Assembly (NCBI GenBank): GCA_025656455.1
Contig: JAHXHS010000022.1
Coordinates: 1 to 64,000, forward strand
From: Candidatus Thiodiazotropha sp. (ex Epidulcina cf. delphinae)
GTDB lineage: Bacteria > Pseudomonadota > Gammaproteobacteria > Chromatiales > Chromatiaceae
Direction: 5' to 3'
DNA: 64,000 nt
How positions within the stretch are numbered: position 1 is the first letter of the stretch; the number at the start of each line of letters is the position of its first letter. The notes under the pieces are model-generated. The model was not told the DNA's origin. It did no database searches and saw nothing but the letters and a program-made list of their open reading frames with translations. A program made the translations under genes and the position numbers. Below, one piece after another: positions 23,095 through 32,899 of the stretch.

Positions 23095-24852
23095 ATGGCC
23101 GTCAAACAGATCTTGCTCCATTTTATCGCTATCACTGTTTTATTTTTTTCTGCGCAGGCCGGGTGGGCGGAAGAGCCCCGACAGAACGCAAAGGATGATA
23201 CCGATGTCGTGCGGGAGGCAATCCCTACGGGCCTGAAAAACCCACGCGCCACCATGGAGACATTCCTGCGCGCCATGAATGACGTCAAGCGCGGCTCCCC
23301 GGACAGGATAGAGACGGCGCTGACCACCCTCGATCTCTCGGCTGTCAATCCGCTGGTGAGAAGAGAGCGGGGCGGGGATCTGGCCTGGATGCTGCTTGAA
23401 GTGCTGGACCGTACGCGCATCATCGACTTAAAGACGATTCCCGCGCATAGCGAAGGCGCCCCCTACCTGTTTCAGAACTATAAATACGGTGAAGTGAAGA
23501 TCAGCCGGAACGAATCTGGCCGCTGGCTTTTCGATCGAGACACCATCGCCAAGCTCCCCGCCATCATGGACGAGGTGGCAACGGCGAAGCGGGTTAGCGG
23601 CAAGGATGAGGAAGCGGGCCATATACCCTGGCATATCCGCTTCCGGCAAAAGATACCCGCCTCACTGAAGACCTCGACCTTCCTGTTGCAGAACTGGCAA
23701 TGGATCGGCCTGTTCCTGACGATATTGGCAGGCGTGATAATCGACAAGGTCATCTCCTTTTTCCTCAGAAGCGGGGTACACCGCTGGCGCGCCAGGACCC
23801 GTCACGGTGAGTTCAAGGAGATATCGGCGGACATTCTGCGCCCGCTGGGTTTGATGGCGATGGCGATTGTCTGGCTGGGCAGCATCAACCTGATGGGGCT
23901 TGCGGAAAACGCGATGCTGGTATTGTTGTTGGCGGTCAAGTTCCTGGCCAGTATATCCGGTGTCTGGGCCGCCTATCGATTGGTCGACCTGGTATCCGCC
24001 TACCTGCACAAACGCGCGCAACTCACCAGCAACAAGCTTGACGATGCGCTGGTTCCCTTGATACCGCGAACCTTGAAGGTATTCGTCACGGTCATCGGCT
24101 TCCTGTTCATCGCCGATAACCTGAATATCGATATTTCGAGCCTGCTGGCAGGTCTCGGCCTGGGTGGTCTGGCCTTTGCCCTGGCCGCGAAGGATATGGT
24201 GCAGAACCTGTTCGGTTCGGTAACGGTGCTGATGGATCGAACCTTTTCGGTAGGGGATTGGATCATTGTCGACGGGGTTGAAGGCAGCGTCGAGAGGATA
24301 GGTTTTCGCAGCACCCGGGTGCGCACCTTCTACAACTCGGTGGTGACGGTTCCCAATTCCAAGTTCATCACCGCCACCGTGGACAATATGGGCGAACGCC
24401 GCTATCGCCGGCTATCGTGCAAGCTGTCGCTCACCTATGACACGCCCCCCGACCGCATCGAGGCATTCTGCGAAGGCGTCAGGGAACTGGTGCGCCAACA
24501 CCCCTATATGCGCAAAGACTATTACCACGTCTACCTGAACGAATTCGCCGCCTCATCCCTGGATGTGCTGCTGTATGTTTTCTGGGAGACGCCCGAGTGG
24601 AATACGGAGCTGCGCGAACGCCATCGTTTCATGCTGGATATCCTGCGTATGGCGCAGCGGCTGGGTGTCGAGTTTGCGTTCCCGACCCAGACCCTGTACA
24701 TGAAACAAGAGGACGGCGAACCGGAGGCGCCCGCCGAGATGGATCAGGAGCAGGCCCTAGAGCTTGGGCGGTCGTTTGCCAAGACTATCGTCTCAGAGAC
24801 GACCGGGACGGGGGTCAAACCTCCGCCGGTTGTTTTTCCGCCGGCAAACTAG
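23095..24852 (+). CDS. MscS-family mechanosensitive channel with periplasmic domain
   Basis: A 585-residue protein. Signal peptide at residues 1-26 (FIAITVLFFSAQAGWAEE), then a periplasmic domain of about 160 residues containing NPRATMETFLRAM. Transmembrane segments lie near 200-220, 255-275 and 280-300, followed by the pore helix region LLAGLGLGGLAFALAAKDMVQNLFGS and the MscS beta-domain signature FSVGDWIIVDGVEGSVERIGFRSTRVRTF...VVTVPNS. It would gate on membrane tension to release osmolytes. The acidic tail (GEPEAPAEMDQEQ) is unusual but unstructured. No clear operon partner. Confidence 0.9.
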   Translation: MAVKQILLHFIAITVLFFSAQAGWAEEPRQNAKDDTDVVREAIPTGLKNPRATMETFLRAMNDVKRGSPDRIETALTTLDLSAVNPLVRRERGGDLAWMLLEVLDRTRIIDLKTIPAHSEGAPYLFQNYKYGEVKISRNESGRWLFDRDTIAKLPAIMDEVATAKRVSGKDEEAGHIPWHIRFRQKIPASLKTSTFLLQNWQWIGLFLTILAGVIIDKVISFFLRSGVHRWRARTRHGEFKEISADILRPLGLMAMAIVWLGSINLMGLAENAMLVLLLAVKFLASISGVWAAYRLVDLVSAYLHKRAQLTSNKLDDALVPLIPRTLKVFVTVIGFLFIADNLNIDISSLLAGLGLGGLAFALAAKDMVQNLFGSVTVLMDRTFSVGDWIIVDGVEGSVERIGFRSTRVRTFYNSVVTVPNSKFITATVDNMGERRYRRLSCKLSLTYDTPPDRIEAFCEGVRELVRQHPYMRKDYYHVYLNEFAASSLDVLLYVFWETPEWNTELRERHRFMLDILRMAQRLGVEFAFPTQTLYMKQEDGEPEAPAEMDQEQALELGRSFAKTIVSETTGTGVKPPPVVFPPAN

Positions 24853-24937
24853 CCCGAATATTTCACCCGGCCGCTGATATTGTGAATTAACTTATTGATT
24901 TAACATGTAATGTCTAGAATATTAGCAAACTACAAAG

Positions 24938-25085
24938 TGTTACCCGGCAACGCTGAACGCGCCCTCGCACCGATCTCGTCGCTCAGGGACGGTATTTCCT
25001 CAATCATCAATAGCTTAGGCTATTGATTCAATCAGAAATCCGCCCCTGAGCAACGAGCTCGGCACGATCATCACGTTCCCGGGTG
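24938..25085. repeat. GTTACCCGGCAACGCTGAACGCG imperfect palindrome
   Basis: Left part CCCGGCAACGCTGAACGCGC...CGATCTCGTCGCTCAGGG pairs loosely with CCCTGAGCAACGAGCTCGG...CGTTCCCGGG. The left half recurs at 31618-31665. No ORF in 24853-25263 is credible. Confidence 0.6.
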
Positions 25086-25187
25086 AAACATCCGGGCTAG
25101 CGCTTTTAATTTTGAATTGTGAATTATTGGGTGTGAGAAATGCAGGCTAGCCCTATGGTTAATCCAACAATTGTGAACAGAATAGGG

Positions 25188-25233
25188 TAGGACCCCACCC
25201 TATCCAGTAAGATGGATATTAGGGTGGGGACCT
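25188..25233. repeat. Hairpin downstream of the small lipoprotein gene
   Basis: The arms AGGACCCCACCCTAT and ATTAGGGTGGGGACCT pair strongly around a 14-base loop. The position suits a transcription terminator for the minus-strand lipoprotein gene, though no T-run follows. Confidence 0.5.
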
Positions 25234-25263
25234 CTGGTCAAAGCACATCTATTCTAAAGACTG

Positions 25264-25560
25264 CTATTTATTCATTTCCCCGCTGGTCTCACTGCTCATT
25301 TTATCGACAGTGTCAGCAGGCTCTTTGGCCGTACTGCCTACCTCGAATGCAGCTTGTTCTGTCTGCTCAATGGATTCATTGCCGCTATCTGTGCTTTGGT
25401 CGACCGGGTTGGTTTGCTGCTCAGTCAGCGCAGGCATATTCTGTTCCGCGGTCGGAGCGGGAGCGGCGGTTGTTTTTGATGTTTCTGTATTCTCCGGTTT
25501 TCCGCACGCCGTCAGGGCCAGGGCAGCGCTGATGGTGATAACAATGATCATTTTCTTCAT
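25264..25560 (-). CDS. Small acidic lipoprotein
   Basis: A 98-residue protein with a signal peptide MKKMIIVITISAALALTAC, whose lipobox LTAC places the lipidated Cys at 19. The mature part is low-complexity and rich in Thr, Pro, Ala, Glu and Gln (TTAAPAPTAEQ, DKMSSETSGEMNK), with no fold recognised. It probably sits at the outer or inner membrane as a flexible spacer or stress lipoprotein. The gene stands alone between repeats. The start has GAGGATTG upstream. Function unknown. Confidence 0.65.
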   Translation of the reverse strand: MKKMIIVITISAALALTACGKPENTETSKTTAAPAPTAEQNMPALTEQQTNPVDQSTDSGNESIEQTEQAAFEVGSTAKEPADTVDKMSSETSGEMNK

Positions 25561-25835
25561 GGTTTCAATCCTCTATTCCGTGGTTCATGGTTTGATGCCT
25601 TGGTTGCTCCTTGGCAATTTTGATATACAACCTTTCAGTACTTCATACTGTGACCCAGGCTGTGTTATCGATGCATAGCGCAGTGATGCGGACAACTTGA
25701 CACACGATACCTTGATGCGCGTTATCGGCTTGGCGGATGGTTTTGAACTTAGCTGGCCGCCAATCCCAGATTGAACGACCTCAAACTCAGCGGTACCTTC
25801 CGCATCGCCAACGTGCATGCCAGCGCACACCAAAT

Positions 25836-25880
25836 AATTCAAAATTCAACATTCAAAATTCATAATTCATAATTCAACCA
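25836..25880. repeat. AATTCAAAATTC arm of the palindromic element family
   Basis: AATTCAAAATTCAACATTC and two ATAATTC copies match the arms at 14761 and 16954. It covers the 3' end of waaA, whose last codons (LVEGLVEL) are read through it. A second single arm (TTTAATTTTGAATTGTGAATT) is at about 25103. The 25561-25866 gap holds no gene I can support. Confidence 0.6.
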
Positions 25881-27132
25881 ACCCTTCCACCAACCGCACC
25901 AGCCGATCCAACGCCCCGCGATTCTGCTCCACCAACTCCCGGCCCGCCTCGCCCACCCGGCTGCGCTCGCTGGCGTCGCTGAGCCAGTGGATTATCTGCG
26001 TTGCCAAGGCATCGGCTGAATCGATCTGGATCGCCGCCTGGTGTTGCAGAAACAGCTCACTGATCTCGCTGAAGTTGAACATATAGGGACCGAACACCAC
26101 GGCCACCCCCTGGGCCGCCGCCTCAAGCATGTTGTGGCCGCCGTGGGGGACCAGGCTTCCACCGATAAAGGCGGCGTCCGATGCCCCCATGAAGAGGGTC
26201 AGCTCTCCCATGGTGTCACCAAGAAAGACGCCGGTCTCCTCCTCACACGCTCTTTGCTGACTGCGTCTCACCAGAAGAAAGCCCGCTGCTTCCACCAGTT
26301 GAGCGACTCGCTCGAAACGCTCCGGGTGGCGCGGAACCAGCACCAGAAGGGCATCGGGTATGGTCCGGCGCACCGCTTTGTGCGCCTCCAGGATCTGCTC
26401 GTCCTCACCCTCGTGGGTGCTCGCCGCGAGCCATACAGGGCGCTGAGCGCCCCACTCCCGGCACATCACGTCTGCCCGTTCCAACAGGCTGCCTGGCAAG
26501 TGGATGTCGAACTTGATGCTGCCTGTCACCTCGATCTTCTCAGGTCTCGCTCCCAAGGTGTGAAATCGTTCTGCATCCGCCTCGGCATGGGGCGCAATCA
26601 GGGTAAGATTTTGCAGCGCCTCGCGGGTCAGTCTCGCCAGCCGGTGGTATCCCTGTGCCGAACGTACTGAGAGCCGCGCATTGGCAAGCAGGGTCGGCAC
26701 GCCCTCACACTTGGCGTAATGGATCAGGTTGGGCCAGATCTCGGTCTCTACCAGAATCAACAGCCGGGGCCGAAAGGCAGTCAGGAACCGATTGACCACC
26801 CAGGGCAGATCGATGGGCGCGTAACGGTGCTCCACTTCATCGCCAAACAGCGCCTGCACGCGATCTGCACCGGTGGGGGTGGTAGTGGTGATCAACAAGG
26901 GCATGCCGGGATAGTGGTCCATCAGGCGGACGATCAATGGCGCCATCGCCTGAACCTCGCCCACCGATACCGCATGCACCCAGATCCCATGCTGTTTCCC
27001 CGGCGACTCGAAAACCCCGAATCGCTCCAGCCAGCGCTTACGATAGGCCGGCGCACGCAGACTGCGCCAATAGAGCCTCAGTAGATAGACCGGGACCAAC
27101 AGGGTGAACAGCAGCGTATAGAGGTGACGCAT
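25867..27132 (-). CDS. waaA: Kdo transferase (3-deoxy-D-manno-octulosonic acid transferase)
   Basis: A 421-residue inner-membrane-associated glycosyltransferase that adds Kdo to lipid IVA. It shows the N-terminal anchor LYTLLFTLLVPVYLLRLYWR, the family segments GIWVHAVSVGEVQAMAPLI, ITTTTPTGADRV, VETEIWPNLI (with the catalytic Glu region) and LANARLSVRSAQGY. The C-terminal GT-B segment GGSLVPHGGHNMLEAAAQGVAVVFGPYMFNF is also present. It is the last gene of hldE-msbA-waaA, 21 bases after msbA. Confidence 0.93.
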   Translation of the reverse strand: MRHLYTLLFTLLVPVYLLRLYWRSLRAPAYRKRWLERFGVFESPGKQHGIWVHAVSVGEVQAMAPLIVRLMDHYPGMPLLITTTTPTGADRVQALFGDEVEHRYAPIDLPWVVNRFLTAFRPRLLILVETEIWPNLIHYAKCEGVPTLLANARLSVRSAQGYHRLARLTREALQNLTLIAPHAEADAERFHTLGARPEKIEVTGSIKFDIHLPGSLLERADVMCREWGAQRPVWLAASTHEGEDEQILEAHKAVRRTIPDALLVLVPRHPERFERVAQLVEAAGFLLVRRSQQRACEEETGVFLGDTMGELTLFMGASDAAFIGGSLVPHGGHNMLEAAAQGVAVVFGPYMFNFSEISELFLQHQAAIQIDSADALATQIIHWLSDASERSRVGEAGRELVEQNRGALDRLVRLVEGLVEL

Positions 27133-27153
27133 CGACGCTCCGTTTACGATCGC

Positions 27154-28938
27154 TTATTCAGCCGGCTCGATCTGTTCGCTGAACTGATGGCGACAGAGCT
27201 GATAATACTCCCCTTTTCGATCCATGAGTTCCTGATGCCTACCCTCCTCCACCCGTTCACCGTCTCGAATCACCAGGATACGGTCGGCATGTTGAATGGT
27301 TGAGAGGCGGTGGGCGATGACCAGGGTGGTTCGCTCCTGGGTCAGGGCCTGCAGGGCGGCCTGGACATGGCGCTCCGACTCGGTATCCAGGGCTGAGGTG
27401 GCCTCGTCGAGGAGCAATATGGGGGCATCCTTGATCAATGCCCTGGCGATGGCCAGACGCTGGCGCTGACCACCGGAGAGGCGCACCCCGTCCTCGCCGA
27501 TGACGGTGTCGAATCCCTGCGGCAGGCGCTCGATGAACTCGAGCGCATGGGCGCGCTTTGCCGCTTCCCTGATCTGCGCTTCGCTAACCTCCCCTGTCGC
27601 GCCATAGGCGATATTGGCCGCGACGCTATCATCGAACAGTATCGACTCCTGGCCTACGTAGGAGATCTGACGGCGCAGGCTGAGCAGGGTCAGTTGTTGG
27701 ATATCCATGCCATCGATGAGGATCCGCCCACCGGTTGGGGTATGGAAACGAGGAATCAAATTGGCGATGGTCGTCTTGCCCCCCCCTGAGTGACCCACCA
27801 GGGCTAGGGTCGTACCCGGCGCCATCTCGAAACTGATCGGCTTGAGGGCGTCTTTGTCCATCCCGGGGTAGCGAAACGAAACCTGTTCAAAGATCACCCT
27901 GCCTGTTGCCCGCTGGACGGTCTGGCTGCCGCTGTCGGTTTCAGGCGCTTCATCCACCAGGCCAAACACGCTCTCTGCCGCCGCCAGCCCCTTTTGCAGC
28001 GGCTGGTTTATGCCGGTGAGACGTTTCAAGGGGGAGAAGAGCAGCCCAATCGCCACCATCAGCGAGACAAAACCGCCCACGGTCAAATCGCCTGCCGCGG
28101 TCTGATGGGTGCCGACATAGACCAGCATCGCGATCATGACCGCACCGACGAATTCCACCAGGGGCATGTGTGCGGAACCCGCCACTTTGCTCTTCATGTT
28201 GTAGCGGCGCACCCAATTGGCCCGCTCTAGGAATCGGTGCTGCTCGTAGGGCCGGCCCTCGAATATCTTGATCACCTTGTGACCGCGAATCGACTCCTCA
28301 AGCACCTGGGTCATCACCCCCATGGTCTGCTGCAGGGCGCGATTGATACGGCGCAGGCGCACCGCAAGCAGGCGCACCGCGATCACGATCACCGGCATCG
28401 CCAACAATACCGCCAGGGTCAGGATCCAGTTGAGATAGACCATGTAGGCGAGCAGGCCGATGACGATGATGGTGTCTTTGACCAGGGTGGTGAGCACCCT
28501 GGTGGCGGCCATCGTCACCTGATTGACGTTGTAGGTGACCTTGGAGATCAGGGCGCCGGTGGCATGGGTATCGAAGTAGGGGGTACCCATGGTGAGGATG
28601 CGCTCGATCATCATCCTGCGCAGATCCAGCACCACCTTGCCGGCAACCCACTCGAAGGTCACATTGGTGATGAAGTTCATGATCCCGCGGATGGAAAAGA
28701 GCAGGATCAACAGAATCGGCGACCAGAAGACATAGACCGGATCCTTCTCGACAAAGCTGCCGTCCAGCATCGGCTTCATGAGTATGGGTATCGCCGGTTC
28801 GGTCAGTGCCAGCACCACCATCGCGGACATGGCGCTGCCGAACTGCCGCCAGTAGGGACGCACCCGCTGCAGCAGGCGCAGATAGAGTTCACGACCGGTC
28901 ATGCCTGGAGCGGACTCCGGTCCAGACTCACTCGCCAT
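27154..28938 (-). CDS. msbA: Lipid A/LPS core flippase
   Basis: A 594-residue ABC half-transporter. An N-terminal six-helix exporter domain is followed by an ATPase domain with Walker A GHSGGGKTT, Q-loop SYVGQESILF, signature LSGGQRQRLAIARAL, Walker B ILLLDEATSALD and H-loop IAHRLSTI. It flips core-lipid A across the inner membrane with ATP. It lies between hldE (11-base overlap) and waaA in one transcription unit, which supports MsbA over other ABCB exporters. Confidence 0.92.
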   Translation of the reverse strand: MASESGPESAPGMTGRELYLRLLQRVRPYWRQFGSAMSAMVVLALTEPAIPILMKPMLDGSFVEKDPVYVFWSPILLILLFSIRGIMNFITNVTFEWVAGKVVLDLRRMMIERILTMGTPYFDTHATGALISKVTYNVNQVTMAATRVLTTLVKDTIIVIGLLAYMVYLNWILTLAVLLAMPVIVIAVRLLAVRLRRINRALQQTMGVMTQVLEESIRGHKVIKIFEGRPYEQHRFLERANWVRRYNMKSKVAGSAHMPLVEFVGAVMIAMLVYVGTHQTAAGDLTVGGFVSLMVAIGLLFSPLKRLTGINQPLQKGLAAAESVFGLVDEAPETDSGSQTVQRATGRVIFEQVSFRYPGMDKDALKPISFEMAPGTTLALVGHSGGGKTTIANLIPRFHTPTGGRILIDGMDIQQLTLLSLRRQISYVGQESILFDDSVAANIAYGATGEVSEAQIREAAKRAHALEFIERLPQGFDTVIGEDGVRLSGGQRQRLAIARALIKDAPILLLDEATSALDTESERHVQAALQALTQERTTLVIAHRLSTIQHADRILVIRDGERVEEGRHQELMDRKGEYYQLCRHQFSEQIEPAE

Positions 28939-30355
28939 CTCGAATCGCCTCTAGGATACGACTGGTCGAGGCGCCGGGGAGAAACGGCAGCACCCTGACC
29001 TCGCCGCCATTCGCCACCACGCAGTCGTGGCCAGCGATCGCTTCGGGACGGTAGTCCCCCCCTTTCACCAACAGGTCGGGTTTGATCTCGCAGATCAACG
29101 ACTCCGGGGTATCCTCTTTGAAAGGCACTACCCAATCCACGGAGGCAAGCCCGGCCAGCACCGCCATGCGTTGATTCACCCCGTTGACCGGCCTCCCTTC
29201 GCCTTTCAAGCGTGTTACCGACGCATCGTCATTCACCGCCACCACCAGCCGGTCGCCGAGTTGTTTCGCCTGTTGGAGATAGCGCACATGCCCCTCGTGC
29301 AGAATATCGAAGCAACCGTTGGTCATCACGATGCGCTCCCCCTGATAGCGCGCTTCTTGCGTGGCTTCGCGCAGCTCCTCCCTGCTGAGGATGGTGCGGA
29401 ACTCGCCCTGGCGGCGCAGCGCCCCCTTGAGCTCGCCCAGGGTGACGCTCCCGGCCCCCAGCTTCGCCACCATCAGCCCGGCCGCCGCATTGGCCAGCCC
29501 AGCCGCCTCATGGAGAGGCATCCCGGCAGCCATCCCGGCGCCCAAGACACCGATCACCGTGTCCCCAGCGCCGGTCACATCGAACACCTCCCGCGCCCGG
29601 GTCGGTAGATGCAAGGGTGGCGCGTCTCGCTGAATCAGCAACATCCCCCGCTCGCTGAGGGTGATCAGCAGGGCCTCGATATTCAGCTCCCGTTGCAGCG
29701 CCACGCCCTTTTCGTTCAGCGCCTGGTCGGTATCGCAGGGTCCCACCACCGCCTGGAACTCTTTCAGATTTGGGGTCAGCAGGGTCGCGCCGCGATATCT
29801 GGAGAAGTCGCTCCCTTTGGGGTCCACCAGCACCGGGATCCCCTGCTTGTTCGCCGCTTCTATCAGGAATTGCGGATCTTGCAGCGTCCCCTTGGCGTAA
29901 TCCGACATCACCACCAGGTCCGCTCCGGGAAGCTGTTGCAGGCAGCGCTGATGCAAATCGTTCAGGTCCGTCTGCCAGATGGGCTGTTCGAAATCGAGGC
30001 GGATAAGCTGCTGATGCTGACTGATCACACGCAACTTGGTGATGGTGGGGATTGCCGGATCGACCTGCAAATGACACGCCACGCCGGCCTGTTGCAATCG
30101 GTCCCGCAGCGAGCGGCCCGCTTCGTCGTCACCCACCAGGCCGCACAGAGAGACCTGCGCCCCCAGGGTGATCATATTCAGGGCCACATTGCCCCCCCCG
30201 CCCGGCCGTTCTTCGGTATCATGCACATGCACCACGGGCACCGGCGCCTCGGGAGAGATTCGCCCCGCCGCTCCTTGCCAGTAGCGATCCAACATCAGAT
30301 CGCCCACCACCAGAACGCGGGCCTGGCTAAAGTCGGGAAGATGGAATTGCATCAA
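28928..30355 (-). CDS. hldE: Bifunctional heptose-7-phosphate kinase / heptose-1-phosphate adenylyltransferase
   Basis: A 475-residue two-domain enzyme making ADP-heptose for the LPS inner core. Residues 1 to about 315 are a PfkB-type kinase: LVVGDLMLDRYWQG, RPGGGGNVALNM, DPKGSDFSRY, and VTGAGDTVIGVLGAG with the catalytic Asp. Residues 340-475 are the nucleotidyltransferase, with TNGCFDILHEGHVRYL (HxGH), and DWVVPF and CEIKPDLLVKGGDY downstream. It is the first gene of the unit with msbA and waaA, divergent from the acyltransferase gene. Confidence 0.95.
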   Translation of the reverse strand: MMQFHLPDFSQARVLVVGDLMLDRYWQGAAGRISPEAPVPVVHVHDTEERPGGGGNVALNMITLGAQVSLCGLVGDDEAGRSLRDRLQQAGVACHLQVDPAIPTITKLRVISQHQQLIRLDFEQPIWQTDLNDLHQRCLQQLPGADLVVMSDYAKGTLQDPQFLIEAANKQGIPVLVDPKGSDFSRYRGATLLTPNLKEFQAVVGPCDTDQALNEKGVALQRELNIEALLITLSERGMLLIQRDAPPLHLPTRAREVFDVTGAGDTVIGVLGAGMAAGMPLHEAAGLANAAAGLMVAKLGAGSVTLGELKGALRRQGEFRTILSREELREATQEARYQGERIVMTNGCFDILHEGHVRYLQQAKQLGDRLVVAVNDDASVTRLKGEGRPVNGVNQRMAVLAGLASVDWVVPFKEDTPESLICEIKPDLLVKGGDYRPEAIAGHDCVVANGGEVRVLPFLPGASTSRILEAIRDGE

Positions 30356-30443
30356 ACAGTTATCATTAAGTACGACCAGGTCCCTAGTTTAGGGATGGTC
30401 AATGACAGGAACAAGCTGAATCAAGCATAACGCATCCCCGCCG

Positions 30444-31355
30444 ATGGCAAACAAGCGCAGACATTCTATTTTTTCACCCCGCAACTGGCCTACCTGGGGT
30501 GGCTTGGGACTGCTGTGGCTAGGCAGCCGGACGCTCTCCTACGGCCTGGCGCTGCGCATCGGCCGCCTCATCGGCGGCCTGATCTACCGCCTCTCCCCGT
30601 CGCGCAGGCACATCGCCGCGGTCAACCTGGGGATCTGTTTTCCCGACAAGAGCGAGGAGGAGAGAGAGCATCTGCTGCGTGAGCACTTTTCCTCCCTGGG
30701 CATCGGCATCCTGATGATCGGCTTCGCCTGGTGGGCAAGGGATGCAAAGCTGAAACCCCTGCTTGAGATCGAGGGGCTGGAGCATCTGCGCAACAGCCTG
30801 GAGCGGGGCAAGGGGGTGATCCTGCTCAGCGCCCACTTCACCGACCTGGAGATCACCGGCCGGCTGCTCAGCCTCCATCAACCGATCGCGGTCATGTACC
30901 GCCCCCACGAGAACCCGGTCATCGAGTGGGCCTTCAACCGCAACCGCCGCATGCGTTTCGAGGCCGCCATACCGCGCAACGACATTCGCCAGGTGGTGCG
31001 GACCCTGAAAAAGAACCTCCCTGTCTGGTACGCCCCGGACCAGAGCTTCAAGGGGCGCAACAGCACCCTGGCGCCCTTCTTCGGGGAGCCCGCGGGAACC
31101 AACACCGCCACCTCCCGCCTGGCAAAGATCAGCGGCGCGGATGTCATCCTCTTCAGCGGCTATAGAAAAACCGATGACCGCGGCTACTGCCTGGTGATAC
31201 ATCCACCCTTGAACGACTTCCCCACGGACGACAGCCATCAGGACGCCGCACGCATCAACGGGCTGATCGAAAAGGCGGTCGGCTACGCGCCAGAGCAGTA
31301 TCTCTGGATACATAGAAGATTCAAAAAACGCAAGGTGATGCCGGATCCCTATTAA
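30444..31355 (+). CDS. Lipid A acyltransferase (LpxL/HtrB family)
   Basis: A 303-residue membrane-anchored acyltransferase that adds a secondary acyl chain to Kdo-lipid A. It has an N-terminal hydrophobic helix (GGLGLLWLGSRTLSYGLALRIG), the catalytic HX4D motif HFTDLEI (Asp-Leu-Glu after His), MYRPHENPVIEWAFNRNR and WYAPDQSFKGRN with APFFGEPAGTNTATSRLA. These are typical of LpxL/LpxP. LpxL versus LpxM cannot be settled from sequence. It is transcribed away from hldE. Confidence 0.9.
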   Translation: MANKRRHSIFSPRNWPTWGGLGLLWLGSRTLSYGLALRIGRLIGGLIYRLSPSRRHIAAVNLGICFPDKSEEEREHLLREHFSSLGIGILMIGFAWWARDAKLKPLLEIEGLEHLRNSLERGKGVILLSAHFTDLEITGRLLSLHQPIAVMYRPHENPVIEWAFNRNRRMRFEAAIPRNDIRQVVRTLKKNLPVWYAPDQSFKGRNSTLAPFFGEPAGTNTATSRLAKISGADVILFSGYRKTDDRGYCLVIHPPLNDFPTDDSHQDAARINGLIEKAVGYAPEQYLWIHRRFKKRKVMPDPY

Positions 31356-31379
31356 GGGGAATGGCACTTACTTAAGATT

Positions 31380-31680
31380 AAAACCACTGTCAGATCAGAT
31401 AAAACCACCGTCATCCCGGCGAATGCCGGGATCCACAATCCCCAACAGGTGTCATTTCCCTGGATTCCATCCTTAGGTCCGTAAACGGTGCATCCATGCA
31501 CCACTTCTCCGGCATTCGCCGGAATGACGTGGTTGATGGAATGACGAATCAGATCCAGGCATATTCAGTGCCATTCCTATTAAGGGGGCTCTTCCCCTAT
31601 TCGAGTGGGTGACAAAAGTGTTGCCCGGCAATGCTGAACGCGCCCTCGCACCGATCTCGTCGCTCAAGGAGGTCGAAACT
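31380..31680. repeat. REP-like cluster, no gene
   Basis: CGTCATCCCGGCGAATGCCGGGAT and TCCGGCATTCGCCGGAATGACG (quoted in part) form nested palindromes over 31406-31530. Next to them lies a partial copy of the 24938 repeat (31618-31665). ORFs here are chance. The following 31681-31822 contains nothing I recognise. Confidence 0.6.
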
Positions 31681-31822
31681 GATAGCTCGCTGAGATCATA
31701 AGAGGAAAAGAAATTCTCGCCAAGATCGCAAAGCCCGCAAAGGAAACTCAGGCAATTATCACTTCAATAATGAAGTTTATATAATAGTTGAATTCCTAAC
31801 TATCTCTTCTTAGTTAACTCAA

Positions 31823-32899
31823 CTAACGTTGCCCTGACAGATACTGGTAAAGATCCAAGTATGCCCCCATGATCGCTTCACGACCAAACTCCTCAGCAAC
31901 CCGTTTATGACCAGAGCAAGCCATCTCATCTCTTAGTTTATCCTCGCTCAAGACCTGTTCTATAGCTTTGGCCAGCGCTTGTGGATTCTCACACTCGAAC
32001 AGCAATCCATCCTCCTCATGGCGCACCACTTCACTGGCGCCCATGGAGGCAGAGGTAACCAGCGGTTTCCCATAACCCCAGGCCTCGATAATGACATTGC
32101 CGAAGGGCTCGGCATGGGTCGATGGGAAGACGATCAGGTCCGCCAGACGATAATAGCTGTCGGGATTGAGCTGCCACCCTGTCCAGACAATGCGCTGATC
32201 GATGCCCGACTCCCTGGCCTGGCGGCGCAGGGCTTCCTTCAAGGGACCGTCACCCAGGATCACCTGCCAGACCGGACGGCCTGCAATGCTCTCCGGCAAG
32301 CGCGCCAGGGCGTCCAGCAGGAAACGGTGCCCCTTGAACGGCGCAAACCGGCCGGGGGTCATCAACACCCAGGCATCTTCGGGGATACCGAGTTGAGCCT
32401 TCAAGCCGGCCGGGGCGGGACCCGGCTCCGGCAACTCGGCAAAGTTGTAGAGATGAAACACCCGTTGCTTGGGGAAACCCGCCTGCAACAGGTAGTCACA
32501 GATCCCCTTGGTGTTGCCGATCCAGGCATGGGCGTGACGATAGCCGTCCACCTTGTAGTAGCCCCCCAGCCGCGCCACATGAATGGCGCCGCGGTTAGCG
32601 GGCAGATGGGTAAGCCGAGTGGCCCGTCCCATATAGGTCTGGACGATATCGGGCTGCAACCGCTTGACCAGCCTGCTTACCTCGAGACGGGACAAAGGGT
32701 CCCATACCGTGCGCATCGGCAAGGCATGGCTGGCCAGGCTGGACCAGTGATCGCCGTTCAGCTCATGGCCCTTGCGCACGCCGACCTCGGTGGGATGGCC
32801 CCGTTCGGCAAGCGCCAGGGAGAAACGCTGGAACCAGCGCTCCGCCCCGCCAAAGGATTTACTGCCGATCAATTGAAGCGAATGGATCTTAGCCTGCAT
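31823..32899 (-). CDS. Glycosyltransferase, GT4 family
   Basis: A 358-residue GT-B glycosyltransferase. The N-terminal GSKSFGGAERWFQRFSLALAERGH is a donor/acceptor loop typical of GT4. The C-terminal half has VLMTPGRFAPFKGHRFLLDAL, LGDGPLKEAL, VFPSTHAEPFGNVIIEAWGYGKPLV (E-x7-E-like motif) and LFECENPQALAKAIEQVL. It probably adds a sugar to the LPS core or O-unit. Its start codon lies within the outer arm of a 174-bp palindrome, so its promoter and leader are shaped by that element. Confidence 0.85.
   Translation of the reverse strand: MQAKIHSLQLIGSKSFGGAERWFQRFSLALAERGHPTEVGVRKGHELNGDHWSSLASHALPMRTVWDPLSRLEVSRLVKRLQPDIVQTYMGRATRLTHLPANRGAIHVARLGGYYKVDGYRHAHAWIGNTKGICDYLLQAGFPKQRVFHLYNFAELPEPGPAPAGLKAQLGIPEDAWVLMTPGRFAPFKGHRFLLDALARLPESIAGRPVWQVILGDGPLKEALRRQARESGIDQRIVWTGWQLNPDSYYRLADLIVFPSTHAEPFGNVIIEAWGYGKPLVTSASMGASEVVRHEEDGLLFECENPQALAKAIEQVLSEDKLRDEMACSGHKRVAEEFGREAIMGAYLDLYQYLSGQR

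Noticed and set aside
25585..25842. An 85-residue minus-strand ORF between the lipoprotein and waaA
   Set aside because: No start signal, it begins in the AATTCAAAATTC repeat and has no family resemblance; too weak to list.
31473..31667. A short ORF in the REP cluster after the acyltransferase gene
   Set aside because: Encoded entirely by palindromic repeats.
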